Part shown: positions 13,064 to 26,179 of the stretch, piece after piece
How the letters are laid out: every line of letters begins with the position of its first letter
Numbering within the stretch: position 1 is the stretch's first letter
Assembly (NCBI RefSeq): GCF_040802235.1
Contig: NC_133166.1
Location: 7,564,001-7,628,000 of the forward strand
From: Manis javanica
Taxonomy: Eukaryota > Chordata > Mammalia > Pholidota > Manidae
Length of the DNA stretch: 64,000 nt
Direction of reading: 5' to 3'
Program-made: the position numbers and the translations under genes
Notes under the pieces: model-generated
Told to the model about the DNA's origin: nothing
Databases searched by the model: none
Seen by the model: the letters and a program-made list of their open reading frames with translations, nothing else

Positions 13064-13205
13064 GATTATTTATTGAATCAATTTATTGAGAGGCTGTAGC
13101 ATGCCAGACATTATGAAAAATTCTGAAGATATGATCCTGGTCTTTAGGAAGTCTACAATATAAGATGGCAAATACTGAATACATAACTAGATGTAAGGAG
13201 TTTTA
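13064..13205 (+). repeat. Ancient L2/MIR-class-like remnant
   Basis: The words TTTATTGAGAGGCTGTAGCATGCC and GATCCTGGTCTTTAGGAAGTC resemble the old mammalian consensus 'tttattgagcacctactatgtgcc..ccctgccctcaaggagct'. Heavily diverged; assigned by eye only. Confidence 0.4.
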
Positions 13206-15059
13206 GGAAGGAACTGCATTACCTTAATTGTGAATGTTGCCTCTGTCTCAGTAGGTGGCATCTGCGATCTTTATCTTGCCAATCCATTGTAAAATGTTCA
13301 GTTAGCTGGTTCAGCAAGTCTTTGACCTCTTGTTAATTCAGATACAGATTCATTATTCCTTCTTACTTATGCTTATAACAGAAGGCTGCTATCACAGTTT
13401 CTAATTATCAGCATCTTGGAAGATAATTACATTTCACAAAGCACGTTTCAACAAAGTAGTATTTTTGATTTGTACCAACCCCTTCCAATCTTTCCTTCAA
13501 AGCTAAAGACCATATAAGAAACTTTAGTATTAGTAAACCAGTTTTTCAGTAAGATTATTTAACATATTTTACCTGCTCCTTATTCAGTGAGCCTCTAACA
13601 TGACAGAACTCATTATCTTCTCCATTCATAAAGTTAAACTGCTCTTATTTAATCTTTTTTACTCCTTCTTCTCATATCCTAGAAGAGGCAATCCTATAAC
13701 TTCAAAGTTCAAATCCCATTAAATGTGTCATAACAAGGTTTGAAAGCAAAGTGTGACATATGTACTAATAAAGCAGTATATGTAAATTTCCTTAATAAAC
13801 ATACCTAAAATTGATATCTAAAAGGGAAGGAATAATGTCACAATTCATTAAAATGATTATCTGGGTCACAAATTTCATTTTGAAATTCCTTTTGCTTTGT
13901 TTTGAAGATGCTGCTGAACTATCTTTCATCACCTAAGTGCTCACTACACAGATATGGACATTATGCCATTAATGATGTCACAAGTGACATGATGGTCTGG
14001 TTATCCAGACAGTAATGTTCACTTTTCGAAAACGTGAATGGCTGATATCATGCTGACTGAGATTCATGACAAGAGATAGATTTCAGTTAAGTATTTCCAA
14101 AATCCTGGGTCCAAAAACTTCCAACAGTCAGTTTCAGACTTAAAATACAATGTTAGGATGTTAGTCTATTGTACAATATACTATGAGATATAAAGCAGGT
14201 GAGAAATGATGATAATAAGAAAAGGGTAAAAGATAATAAAAGTGAGAAGGCATTTTAAAAGAAAAGCAGAAAACCACGATTGTATGATTTGCTTCTGATG
14301 TCACAATCACTCACCTCAACAGTACATGGAGAAATCAGAGAACACCCACCCAGGTAAAGTGTAAAACAGAAAGTGGACCTGCTCCCGTGCCTTCCTAACA
14401 CAGGGGGTGTGCACTGATGCTCCCGTTTCAGGCGGAACTTCGGCACAGGTATGTTATTTGGCCGACCTTTAAAGCAAATTGTCCAGCTTGGCATTTCTCC
14501 TTCTTTATTATTAACATGCCTTCAGCCTGTTTTCCATGATAGCTTTTACCTAATAGTACTAAGATCAGGAGACTCCTCAGGACTTTTATTCCTACCCTTT
14601 CATCCTCTAGCATCACTTACAACCAGTCACATGTACCATCAGTATCATTCGTTATGGGAAAATCCGTCTAGATTCAGGATCTTCCTTCTAGCAGCCTTTC
14701 TCTACTACATCTTAACGGACCCCTATTTTCCCTCAATGATACCACTTTCCCAGAACCAAATAAATTCCCACTTCATAGGAAAGTAGAAATGAGTCCCATG
14801 GGGCCTCATGGGGTCAGAGAGGAAGGATGGACTTTGCTCTGTCACCATCATTCCACTATGTATTCTCTTTTGAAGTTGCTACCCTCCGATTACATCATTT
14901 GCTTCCTATTCTCGTCGCTGTCCCCAGCTGAGCACCAAAATGTTCTCCCACCTTCTGCAGTGGTTTTAATGGCTGCCTTGTCAATTTGGGGCACACCTCT
15001 GGCCGTTCACTCTGCATTTTCTTTCACACCCTGTATCCAGTACACCAGTAACTTCCGCT
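13206..15059. other. Intergenic, nothing recognised
   Basis: No gene, RNA or confident repeat. Frames such as 14451-14786 (+) are short and composition-driven. Confidence 0.4.
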
Positions 15060-15350
15060 GGGTCTGCAATCAAAACACAGCTTGAATCCAGATGCTTCAC
15101 CAGTATTCATGTAAACGTAGCCAATCATCTCTCATCTAGGCTTCTGCAGCAGCCCCCTGACTGGTCTCTGCCTCCACTCTTGCTCTCATACAGACCATCT
15201 CTGACTCAGTAGAGTTTTCTTCCTAAAGTAGCAATCGGATCCTGTTATTAATATCTTTCATCTCTTTCTCGATAAACTTAAAAATAAAATTCGCACTCCT
15301 TCAAGGGACAGCCAAAGCCCCGTGATCCAGCTTTTGAATCTCTCCTCTCG
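15060..15350 (+). repeat. L2-like fragment
   Basis: The run ..CTGACTGGTCTCTGCCTCCACTCTTGC.., then ..TTTCTTCCTAAAGTAGCAATCGG.. and ..CTCCTTCAAGGGAC.. follows the order of a widespread ancient mammalian repeat that I associate with L2 (..ctaactggtctccctgcctccactcttgc..tttctaaaacgcaaatctgatc..). Old and gapped, so limits are approximate. Confidence 0.5.
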
Positions 15351-16915
15351 TCAAGGGAGGACCGCACTAAGGAAACATGAAAACCCAGCGCAGGAAGACC
15401 AGGAAACCACCAGTCAGCAGAGACCACCAGCATCACAAAGAGCCAGCCAATCGCAAAGAGAGGCCTGCGGCCCTACAATCTCCTAGGGATAGTGCAGTGT
15501 GCCCATATGTCTACAGATGAAGGAGGCACCGGTAAATGGCAAATGGCCAAGCCTTCTTGCCTCATTGTCCCTAAGAAGACAAAACAGCAAGAAAGGAGTA
15601 AAATTCAACAACTTCACAATTGGAAGCAGGTATTGGAAAAAAACAAAATTTCGTGTTTTTACTCCAGTGAGCTGTGACTCTTTAATGAACTGGTAACTCT
15701 TCTTGACTAGCTAGACCGGCCAAGGACCATATAATTCATAGGAGTAGCAATATAGTCCCTATTTTGCAAACCCTATCCGTAATGAAGATCAAACCTACAA
15801 TTCCCTGAACTGCCTTGCCGTTATTTGGGATTCAGTGTTTATCCTCGGTTCCCTAAATCTCAAACCATCCTGAAAAAGGCTGCCAGACATTCTCCAGGCT
15901 TCTCACTGCTGCCAGTTTTCAGGTACAATGCCTTTCTTTTTTTTTCTTTCTTTTTTTTTGTTAGATCTAGACAAGCAAGGCTATTAGTGAGTGAGTGAAA
16001 GAGGTTTTTTAGATTATCGATTGGTGACATTATTGCAGACTGTTTTGGACATAGAAAGAGGGTGAGAAAGATCAAAAGAAGAGACAAAATAGTAAGAAAA
16101 CCATACGGGCATGGGGATGAACAGTGATTCAGTAGACCTCTCTGGCTTTCAGAGACCAAACTTTTCATCTATCTATCCTGATTCTTAAAACACAGGTCAT
16201 CCTTCCACGACAAAAGTAAGTCTCTAAAAAACACAGACATTTTATGTGCTTCTTTTAAAGTCTCTTTTCATAAATAAGAATGTTATTAGAATATTTCATG
16301 AAAATTCCTTTACATTAAAACAAAATATCTAAGGGTAGCTTGCATCTTGCAGAGAAGGACAAAAGCCCCTAGGACTAAATAAATAAGCTGGACTTTAAGT
16401 GCGTAAAACATTCAAAGGATGATTATAGCCATCTGTAGACACTGTCACAGGTTTTCTTCAAAAGGATTTAAAAGGCATTTAATTCCAATCAACTTGGAAA
16501 GATAGACCCCAGAACCATTAACGTGGTCTATCCTTGTCACCTTTGTAAAGAAAAGGGATGTGGTGAGCAGGCGTACTGTAAAGCTGGCATTTTAACATCA
16601 AAACACTGTGTTTTCTGTATTGCTTAGAAAAGAAAGATTCTGTTTTTGCAATTTATTGGCCTCAAGAGACCCCCCACCACCACTCTCAGCAAAATACACC
16701 CAAGGAGAGAGGCTCTTCCCTCATGGACAATCAGATTCACTAAACTTTATACCTTTTCTTATTTAATTAGTTTTAGTGAAACCCAATTTTAAACTGGTCT
16801 ATAAAGACAGAATTTAGAGTGAGGTGATTCCTGTTTATCTTCTAGTTTAAAAATTGTTTTAGATCCTTGTTCTGTAGGTATTGGGAAATGGCGTCTCACC
16901 CAAGTGTATGGGTGT
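15351..16915. other. Intergenic, nothing recognised
   Basis: Includes a T-rich run near 15938-15960. No supportable gene or named repeat. Confidence 0.4.
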
Positions 16916-17285
16916 TGCCTGTAATTAAAACAACTCCTTAAAAAATTAACAATAGAATTGCCATATGGGCTAGTAATTCCACGTCCCAGTGTTTATCTGA
17001 TGAAAATGAAAACACTAATTATAAGATATATGCACCTACATGTTCACTGTGGCATTATGTACAATAGCCAAGACAGTGGAAGCAACCTAAATGTCCATTA
17101 TTGGATGAGTGAGTAAAGAAGATATGCTATATATGTACAAAGTAATATTATTCAGCCATAAAAAAGGATGAAATCTTGCCATTTGCAAAAACATGGATAT
17201 ACCGTGAGTGCCTTATGCTAACAGAAAAAGACACATATCATACAATCTCACTTAAGGGAACTCTAAAAACAAACAAAAAGACATA
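16916..17285 (+). repeat. L1 ORF2 C-terminal/3'-end fragment
   Basis: Contains decayed forms of the typical L1 end-of-ORF2 text: a segment equivalent to ..[12 protein letters not shown] near 17080-17110 (CAACCTAAATGTCCATTA) and ..YYSAIKK near 17150 (TTATTCAGCCATAAAAAAGG). Truncated at both ends. Plus orientation. Confidence 0.7.
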
Positions 17286-19040
17286 TACATATATTCTCTA
17301 GCTTTATCTATTGAGAGGATCCAGAAGCCACACATCTCAATGATAGTGAATACACTTATCTCCCAGATCCTTACTTCTAACTACCATTCTCCAAGTGGGC
17401 AAAGGATATTTCAAGAAATGCTTTATTCCAGGACTGTGGCAAAGAAAATACAGGAAAAGTATAGAACATCTTCTTGTGCCCGAAATCAAGGAAATGCTCA
17501 AAGAATGATGGAGACATGTCAAAAGGACAGGGAGGGCATTTAGAAGATGTATGTATTATTGACCATATCTGGGATAATTTGACATAAAAATAAATAATGC
17601 TTGTAAGTAGCTCTAAATAACTGAATAAAAATGGAAACCCTGAGTCCAAAAGTTATAAATGAATAAATAAATTGAAATGATATAAATAACTAATGTTAAA
17701 GTTTAATGAGAAATTAGCTATTTATATAGCTTCAAAGTACCCAGCCACACAAACATTTAAGGGAAAAGGAACTTTAAAATGGGGAAACTTTTCAGACATC
17801 ACCTTCAACAAGTGATCTAAATGAACATCATCATATGAACCCATTGAAATCTTACACCATTAAAACAATAAAACACAGCATTACTTTCGTGATTTTCTTG
17901 TAATATGCAGCCATTCCTAATCATAAGGAAACATCAGACAAAATCACGTTAAGAAATATTCCACGAAATCTTTCATCTTTGAAAGTATCAAGTGCGTAAA
18001 AGTTAAGACTCAGGAACTGTTCTGGAATAAACAAACTAAAGAGACATGACAAACAAATACAACTTGAGATTTTGAATTGAATCCTTTTGTTTACAAAGGA
18101 CATTATTGGGAAAACCAGCAAATCTTGAAAGGGGTCTGCAGATGACATGACAGTAACGTATCAGTGTTACCTTTCTAATGAATGGTGGTATTGTAGTTAC
18201 ATAGGAGAACATCCTTACTTGTAGGAAATACACATTCACAGGTAATAGGGCTCAGGTCAAAACTTCCGATGGTTTTGGAAAAAAGAAATAATCTTTGCAC
18301 TATATTGGCAACATTTTGTAAGTTTGTGAACCTTTCAGCCTTCAGTATTTTAATGTGAAACCTTTATTACAATCATCTCTGCAATTAGAGTATCAGCTGT
18401 GACACAGCGTTATCCCCAGTTGAGGGTGTGCATATCACAGGATGCAGACGCAGAGTATGAAAGTAAACAAAGCAAAGAAAGGAAGGGGGCCTAGACCAGA
18501 ATCCCAACACGTGCTTCTCAGGACACTCAGAACGAAGGTTTTTCCTACTGCACTCTAACAGAGAGGAATGTATTAGTTACTGCTATCCATCCTAAAGGAA
18601 CGTAGTTAAATAAACTGTTCAAAATGTATTTAATAGTGAGGGTTCATTCTCCTCAACGTGTTGCTTTCGTTGAATTCTGGAAGTCTTCTACTTAGAAGAT
18701 ATAAAACAGCAGGTGTTCAGTGGTCCTTGATCTTCTGCTGAGCGTGCCTTCCCAGAATGATTTCTAGGTAGGGAAAATTACTGCCAAGGGCTGAAGTCAT
18801 TGAATTTGATGGAATCCCCAGTCTGCCTTATTCACAACGCCTGAGTGGCCAGCTCTACATAGGAGTTTAAGTGAACTGCAATTCCATTTATTTTGAGTAG
18901 AAAAATTCACTTCCAACTCAGTCTACTTGTAATCAGTAGAAAAAGCATAATCTACACACTCATATACACACACTATGCGTATTGTCAAAAACTGGCATTT
19001 TAAAGTGGAGTGGAGGGGGAGGCCCCTGCAGAGAAACTGC
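17286..19040. other. Intergenic, no confident assignment
   Basis: The first part (about 17290-17650) is a moderately Pu-rich block that could be another old interspersed repeat, but I do not recognise it. The remainder holds only short frames. Confidence 0.35.
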
Positions 19041-19044
19041 CTTA

Positions 19045-19415
19045 CCCTCCTTTCATTCTGCAATAAAAATTCACACACATAACAACATGGATGAGTCTCA
19101 AAATAAATGTTGATTGAAAGAAGCTGGGTAAAAACAAGTATCTACTATATGATCCATTTATGTGCAATTCTAGAAAATGAAAACTAATTTGTAGTGACAA
19201 AGAAGATCAGTGGTTGCCAAGAAGAGAGCTAAATGGAGGGTTAGGGGCATGAGGTTACAAAGTGCAGGAGGAAGCTTTGGGTGGTGGGTGTTTATTATTT
19301 TAATTGTGGTGGTGGCTTTACACATGTATACGTATGTAATACCTACCAAATTGAGACATTTACAGATGTGAAGTTTACTGAATGCCAATTACACTTCAAC
19401 AACGCTGTTTTAAAA
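19045..19415 (+). repeat. Old L1 3'-end fragment
   Basis: Follows the 3' end of an ancient L1: ..ATGGATGAGTCTCAAAATAA.., ..TGGTTGCCAAGAAGAGAGC.. and a tail with ..CACTTCAACAACGCTG... Degraded and truncated. Confidence 0.6.
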
Positions 19416-20035
19416 AAGGAAAATTGGTAGTTGTTTTCCTGTTTTAGCCCAACCACTGGAAATAGAAACAATGGACTCAACCAATATTCTCCTTCTGCCT
19501 TTATAGACATTAGAAGTTATGTCTCATACATATTAGCATACAGATATGTTTAAGTGGAATGGTTTTGAGAGTAAGTAACCTGGAAGGTTAATTTAAAGTT
19601 GCAACTTATATATGAGCCTCTATTTTCCTGTATATGTCATGGGTACAACAGCATTTTCTACCTTTCATATGTTGACAATATTATCACTCACTATTATGTT
19701 CACATTTATTATAATATTGTAATAAACAACAGGCTTGAGTTCACAGAATCCAAGTAGGAAAATTTAGAGAACGTTTTTGTTTTTAGACCAACACTGATTT
19801 TTTTGCCTGCTTTTCTACTCAAAAATTTTGATTCCTACTGAACACAAGATTTCTAGAAAATTCTTATATGCCCTATACATGAGAACCACTTACTCAATCA
19901 CATGGTCTGCAAGCATGGTTCTTAAGGGCCCCGTTCAGATTGGCTGAGAAACCTTTAGTTGGCTTTATTCAAAAGTTAAACTTTTTTTTTATAACTTAAG
20001 AAAAATACATCATCTTGAAGAATCAATCAGCCTAA
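19416..20035. other. Intergenic, nothing recognised
   Basis: AT-rich, with no open frame or named repeat. Confidence 0.4.
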
Positions 20036-20039
20036 CACT

Positions 20040-21800
20040 GAGTTTTTTAAAGTTTTTGACATACATCACTGGGTAAGTTTAAGGTGTACAGTGTAATGGT
20101 TTGACTTAAATATTTTGTAAAATGATGATCATAATAATGTTAGCATCCAACATTTCATATAGATACAATAAAAAGCAAAAAAAGAAAAAATTTGTTTTTG
20201 CTTGTGATGAGAACTCAGGATATACTTTTCTAACTTTCCTATACACCCGTGTTAGGTATAGCCACCATGTACACATTACACTCCTAGTAATTATTTATCT
20301 TATAACTGGAAATGCGTTTTGGCCACCTTCCCCCAATTCCTCTTCTCCCCCCACCCCACCTATAGTAACCACAAGTCTTATCTCTTTTCCTATGATTTTG
20401 GTTTTTAGAGTCCATATATACATAAGGTCATAGAGTATTTGTCCTCTGTCTGACTTATTTCATTCAACATAATGCCTCCCAGGGTCCATCGTGTTGCTGC
20501 AAGTGGCAGGATGTCCTCATTTTTATGGCTAAATAATATTCCATTGTGTAACTATACTACAGCTTCTTTATCAGTTCATCCGACATAGGTTGTTTCCAAG
20601 TCTTGGCTATTGTAAATAATGCTGCTCTCTATAAACATGAGGTGCAGATATCTTTTCAAGTAGGTGTTTTTGTATTCCTTGGATATATTCCCAGAAGTGG
20701 AATGGCTGGGTCATATACAAGTCCTATTTTTCATTTTTTGAGGATCCACCATAATGCTTTCCATAGTGGCTGCTCTGGTTTTTAATTCCACCAGCAGTGT
20801 GCAAGAGTTCCCTTTTCTCCACATCCTCAACAGCATTTGTTACCATTTATCATTTTGATCATGGGTTATGTTGCTGTGGTTTCGGTTTGCATTTCCTTTA
20901 CCAGCATCTTTTCATGTACCTGTTGGCCTTTCATATATCTTCTCTGGAAAGATGTTTGCGCAGGTCTTTTGCCTTTTTAATTGTATTGTTTGTTTTTTGC
21001 TATTGAGTGTATGAGGGTTTTTTTAAAAAATATATGTTAGATTAACCCCTTATCAGATATATGATTGGAAATATTTTTCCCCATTCCATAGATTGGCTTT
21101 TCATTTTGGGAATGGTTTCTTTTTACTGTGCAGAAGTTTTTTAAGTTTGATGTAGTCCCCCTTGTTTATTTTTTATTTTGTTGCTTGTGCTCTAAGTATT
21201 ATATTCAAAATATCATTTATAAGACCTATAACAAGGAGCTTTTTTCTTATGTTTTATTCCAGGAATTTCATGGTTTCAGGTACTAAATGTTTAAGTCTTT
21301 AATCCATTAGCAGTTAGTTTTTGTGAGTGGTGTAAGGAGTCTAGTTTGACTCCTTTGCATGATTGATAATCAATTTTCCCAGTACCATTTATAGAAAAGA
21401 CTGTCTTTTCTCCATTGAGTAATCTTGGCTCCCCTATCAAATATTGATTGGTTGACTGTATATGTCTAGGCTTATTTCCGGACTCTTCATTCTATTCCAT
21501 GGATGCATTTGTTTTTATTTCAGTGCCATTCTGTTTTGATGACTATAGCTTTATAGTATAACTTGAAACCAGAAAGTGTGATTCCTCTCATTTTGTTCTT
21601 CTTTCTCAGTACTGCCTTGGTTATTTGCATCTTTTTGTGGTTACACGTAAACTTTAGGACTGTTTTTTCCACTTCTCTGAGAAATGCCATTGGAATTTTC
21701 ATAGGGATTGCACTGAAACTATAGATAGTTTTGATAGTATTGACATTTTAATAAAATTAATTCTTCCAAACCATGAATGTAGGGTGATTTTCCACTTATT
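20040..21800 (-). repeat. L1 3' half, antisense
   Basis: Read on the minus strand this is the 3' half of an L1. The stretch 20540-20800 on the plus strand is the reversed ORF2 C-terminus (CCATTGTGTAACTATACTACAG.., ..CTTGGCTATTGTAAATAATGCTGC..). 20860-21060 and 21120-21760 continue back toward the RT domain; the minus-strand frame 21520-21702 contains [12 protein letters not shown], the post-RT ORF2 segment. Decayed by stops, and the 5' half is missing. Confidence 0.8.
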
Positions 21801-22085
21801 TGTTAGACTCTATGAGACTTTATTCTTAATAATGGTCTGAGGAAGTTGACCTCATGCCATATGGTTCAGCTTGTACACAAATGTCTATCACTGTCTTTCA
21901 CTGCTGGGTATTTTCAGAATAATTTTTGTATGGTTTTACATGTCTACCTTTGACATTCATTTGAGGTCTCCAAGAGGAAGATATAAAGTAAAAGATATAA
22001 ACAGCACTGCTCCTTGTAGCTTTTAACTTTAGATGTCTGCTTCTCTCTATATATTGGATCTTTTATGTTTAACATAATGACTCCA
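21801..22085. other. Intergenic, nothing recognised
   Basis: Short spacer between the antisense L1 and the MER5-like pair. Confidence 0.4.
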
Positions 22086-22222
22086 CATTAGAATCATCTG
22101 GAGTTTTAAACATGACTGGAGCCCAATCCCAGAGATTCTAATTTAATTGGTCTGACACCAGGTATTGATGTAATTAAGAGTTCCCCAGGTGAATATACAG
22201 CATAGGCTGCAAACCACTGATC
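22086..22222 (+). repeat. MER5-type hAT element
   Basis: Core words AGAATCATCTGGAGTTTTAA, CAGAGATTCTAATTTAATTGG.. and the end ..GGCTGCAAACCACTGATC match the non-autonomous hAT-Charlie family MER5 as I remember it (agaatcacctggggagc.., cagagattctgatttaattggtct.., ..ccactg). One terminal inverted repeat (CCACTG) is visible; the other end is eroded. Confidence 0.8.
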
Positions 22223-22237
22223 TATAACTTTGTTACT

Positions 22238-22388
22238 CTAAGTTTGGTCAAAGATCAATGGTCAGCAGCAGAAGTATCGTCTGGGAATGGTCTCAGGCTT
22301 CATTTTAGATTTACTCAATAATGGATGTGCACTTTGACAAGATACCCAGGTTATCTAAATATACTTTACTTTGGAGAAACACTGGTCT
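22238..22388 (+). repeat. Second MER5-type hAT element
   Basis: Immediately after the first copy, the run GGTCAGCAGCAGAAGTATCGTCTGGGAA.. to ..GGAGAAACACTGGTC parallels the MER5 variant that begins 'tggtcc..accagcagcatcagcatcacctgggaa' and ends 'gagaaccactg'. More diverged than the first copy. Confidence 0.65.
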
Positions 22389-23130
22389 AGAAAACATACA
22401 AACTCCATTGGGGCTCATAGGGGCTCAAGTTCTTAAAATAAATTGATATCTTGAATTCAAGTCCTGCAGAATATATTCTTCAGGATTAATTGGAATATTT
22501 TTAACACTTCAAATTTTTATGTTGCTTTTAGAATCAACTTTCATTTTTCACAGAAAAAAAATCCTGCTTGGGTTTGTAGTTTTATTATATATTCTGATCT
22601 AGCAAATTAAACGATTAAGGTATATTACCAGTGTTAGGCAAATTACAACTTTTTATAAGAAAAGACAAAAGTCTTCTTTAAAGTTGCATTGTATTTAAAA
22701 ATTTGGGAAAGTAGGAAATGGCCTTTGCAAGAATTAAAAACCCTCACTGCTTTTTTTAATAGCCTATAATGGGAGAATATTTCCACAATGTGGTAATAGT
22801 CCATCAATTTCAGCCTCTGAAATTAAAGGACTAAAAACTTTTGCTTACTCAAGGATAAAATGGGCCTTTCTAAATTTATTCTGATGTATAGAATAAAGCA
22901 GTTCAACTTAATAAGATTTTATTACTTAAAGTCTTGGATGAGAATTTTAGTGGCTTAAATTATTTTTCATTTCAATATTTTTAAAGGAAGTAGTACTATG
23001 GATATTGACCAGTTTGACTTGTGAAGATGTTTTAATTCTAAAAATTTTTAGAGTATGCCACTGCCATAACTGGTGAACATCAAATTTTTATCTCAGTTAA
23101 AGTAATGAATGTACACAAATACACCCAACT
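22389..23130. other. Intergenic, nothing recognised
   Basis: AT-rich, with no gene or named repeat. Confidence 0.4.
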
Positions 23131-24575
23131 GGTTTTCTAAAAGAAATGCCTAGCAATTCAAAGGAATAAGCATAACTTTTTTAATGAATGGTGCTCAGGC
23201 AATTAGATATCCACAGGCACAAAAATGAACCTTGGCCTAAATGTATACCTTATATAAAAATTTGCTTAAATGGAACAGGTTTAAATGTAAAATGTAAAAC
23301 TATTAACTTTTAGAAACAAAACAAAACAGGAGAAAACCCCTTGGGACCTAAAGCTGGCAAAGAATTTTTAAGCTTGAAAACAAGCACTATCCACAGAAAG
23401 AAAAAAATGTATAAAATTGGACTTCAAAAAAATTAAAACTTAGTCCTGGGTATGACTTTGCAGAGGATAAAATGATAAATTGCAGACTGGGAGAAATCAT
23501 TTGCATACTGCACATCTGATAAAGGACTTGTGTCTACAAAATATAAAGAATTCCCAAAACTCAAAATTAAAAAGAAACCCAAACTATCCAGTTAGTAAAC
23601 AAGCAGAAAACATGGATAGACATTTCACTGAAAGTGATACACAGCTGGAAAATAAGCACAAGAAAATAGATTCAATATCATTAACCATTAGGGAAATGCA
23701 CAGGGAAACCCCAATGAGATATCATTGCTCATTTATCAGAATGCCTGAAATAAAAATAGTGGTATCACCAAATGTTGGCAAGGATACAAAGAAACCAGAT
23801 CATTTGCTGGTGGGAATGTAAAGTGGCTGAGTAACTGTGGAAAAGTTTCTTACAGCAGTTTCTTATAAAACTAAATATGCGCTAACAACCCATCAACTGA
23901 ACTCATGGGCATTTATCCTAGAGACATGAAATAGGTTCATGTTCATACAAAAACATGCAAATGAATGTTTATAAGTTGTATTCACAATAGCCCTAAACTG
24001 AAAACAAATGTCCTTCAGTAGGTGAATGGTCAAACAAATCATGGCAATCCATACCGTGAAATGTTCCTCAGCAGTAAATAGGAACAAACTATAAATACAA
24101 ACAAAACTTGGATGCATCCCAATGGAATTATGCTGATTTTAAAAGTCAGTCTCAAAAGGTTTAATACTATATGACCCCATTTATTAAAAATTCTGGAAGT
24201 GACAAAATCATAGAGATGAAGAATAGATTAGTAGTTGCCAGGGAGAATGAAGGTGTTAGTTGTGGCTCTAACTGGTAAGACAAGGGACCCTTGTGATGGA
24301 ATGCTCTGTATCTTGATTGTGTTGGTGATTACACATATCCACACATGTAATAAAAGCTCTCATTCAAATTAGTACATGTAAGACTTGTGAAATCTGAGTT
24401 AGGCCTGTGAACTGTACACATGTCAATTTCCAGGTTGTGATAATGTACCACAGTTACACACGATGCTGCCATTGGGGGAAAATGGGAAAGGCCATAAGGA
24501 ACCTCTCTGTATCATAGCTTGAAACTGCCTGTGAATCTACAGTTATCTCAAAATTTTAAAAAATCAAAAATAAAA
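23131..24575 (+). repeat. Old L1 3' third
   Basis: Runs in L1 order from the late ORF2 region (..AAATTGCAGACTGGGAGAAATC.. near 23480) through the C-terminal part (23700-24120, e.g. GGTGGGAATGTAAAGTGGC.. near 23810) and the 3' UTR (..TAGTAGTTGCCAGGGAGAATG.. near 24230) to an A-rich end near 24570. Plus orientation; stops throughout. Confidence 0.75.
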
Positions 24576-25712
24576 ACAATAATTCCTGCTTCTAGCATAC
24601 AAACTAATCAGGGAACATAAAATTGCATGAAGTTATTTAACCATTTACTCAATCTAGGTATTTCTTAATGCCTGTACCCATTTTGCTTGATGGCATATGC
24701 ATGAATAGTTTTATTTTTTTTAATAATGTCATCACATGAGTATATAAGTTACTTCTTAAAAATTTAGTGTCTAGTTACCCCCATGTAAATTTGAATTAAT
24801 TCCCTGCATAGTATTAACAGCTGCATGATATTTCAGTTTATGGTGAATGGGTGATGGGTGTATTTGGTTTTTTTTGGTCATTCATGCCATTTTCTTATTT
24901 TTTCTCTTAAAAAATGTTGTGATGCACAAAGATACAAGTACACGAAGGCATTTCTCTGTATCCTGAGCTGGACAAGGGCACTGAGGCCCGTAAAAGAGAA
25001 AGTGCAGATTAGATATGCAGAAAAGGGAGAAGGCAAATATCAGCAAGTTCAAGCACAGATAATTATTTTACCTTCTAGTTCCAGAAATACCAGATGCTAT
25101 GTATGTAAAAAAAAGTCTTGCTTCAAGATGATATAATCTTCTGACTTCTAACTGATCCCATTAGTCTCCCTTGTGCTCAATCTTGTCACACTGCAAACAG
25201 ACATGCTCAGCAAGTAGTATCTTTTTCTTGGGAAAACAAGTGCTAAAAGAGTGTTCTCAAGTTGCTACCTCTGGGTTGAAACATTGAAACACCATGAGTT
25301 CTTGATTCTGCTCAGTTTCTTATTGAGGGCAAGTCTGCCCTTCTCTGGGGAAAAGCTATAAACTCCACCTGTTCATAATCAGCCATCCTATCCTGCTATT
25401 TTAGAGACAATGTTTGGTGTATCATCCCCTCCGAGACCAGAATAAACACGTTTGTTCCCATTCCTTATTTCTCTCTCCCTCTCTCCCCCATTCCATCAGC
25501 ATATGCATTTTTTGTTTGTTTTCTTCAGTACTATTTTTTAATCTTCCTTCTTCCAGTGTAGTTGTGGTGAGCACAGAATGTATTTAACTTCAAGTCAAAG
25601 ACAAAAACAAGTGCAGGATAAAACTGACAGAAAGGAATGTAACAATTACGTGCTCTGATAATGTAGAAATGTTAGAACTAAGAAAAATGGGAGGAGGGGA
25701 AGAGAAGGCATC
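24576..25712. other. Intergenic, nothing certain
   Basis: No gene. A polyadenylation-like AATAAA at about 25440 followed by T/C-rich DNA hints at another LTR-type remnant between 25330 and 25500, but no ends are visible. Confidence 0.35.
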
Positions 25713-25905
25713 TGTGAGGGCTAAAAATTTAGGCTGAAAATTAACTTGCCATTTCTGCTTCTGTATTAATGCTTGCCTCAGTAGAAGTGGCAGACAGTCA
25801 TAACCTGTTATCGCAAAACTGATTTATTGAAAGAATTGTTATTTCAAACTGGTGCAAACTAGCCGACCCAGGAAGAAGCAACTGACCTAGAAACTAGTCT
25901 CAGGC
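25713..25905 (+). repeat. Older solo LTR, left part
   Basis: This is the 5' part of an LTR that starts TGTGAGGGCTAAAAATTTAGG. It continues at 34417 after a provirus and its duplicated CAGGC. The 5 bases before it, GCATC (25708-25712), recur directly after the right part's end (34638-34642), as expected for a target duplication. The two parts add to about 414 bp. Confidence 0.8.
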
Positions 25906-26160
25906 TGAAGGGCCCCCACCAGTAAGATGGCAAACTTCCGGCTACTGTTGGGGAGGGGGGTCCTCAGTTCCCGCCGGCACCACCTGAAGCCCAATCACCT
26001 CTCGCCCCCCTCCCAATCCCAGCACGTAGCCAATAGCCACCAGCCCCATAGAAGTAACACCACGATCACCCCATGCCCCTTCCTATATAACCCAGCACCT
26101 TTCCCTAATAAAGCAGATTTCTCCGGTGAATTGCTGCTGTGTGTCACTCCTTTCCTTTCA
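25906..26160 (+). repeat. Provirus 5' LTR
   Basis: 255 bp, beginning TGAAGGGCC and ending CTTTCA. A CCAAT box (26030-26034), TATATAA (26084-26090) and AATAAA (26107-26112) stand in normal order, so R is very short: TATA and polyA signal are only 17 nt apart. The repeated copy at the 3' end confirms both borders. Confidence 0.95.
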
Positions 26161-26161
26161 T

Positions 26162-26179
26162 TGGTGCCAAAACCCGGGA
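26162..26179 (+). promoter_or_regulatory. Primer binding site, tRNA-Phe-like
   Basis: TGGTGCCAAAACCCGGGA begins one base after the 5' LTR. It is complementary to the 3' end of mammalian tRNA-Phe except at one position (A where the complement would give G). This is the usual site for starting minus-strand DNA synthesis. The identity of the tRNA rests on my memory of its acceptor stem. Confidence 0.85.
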
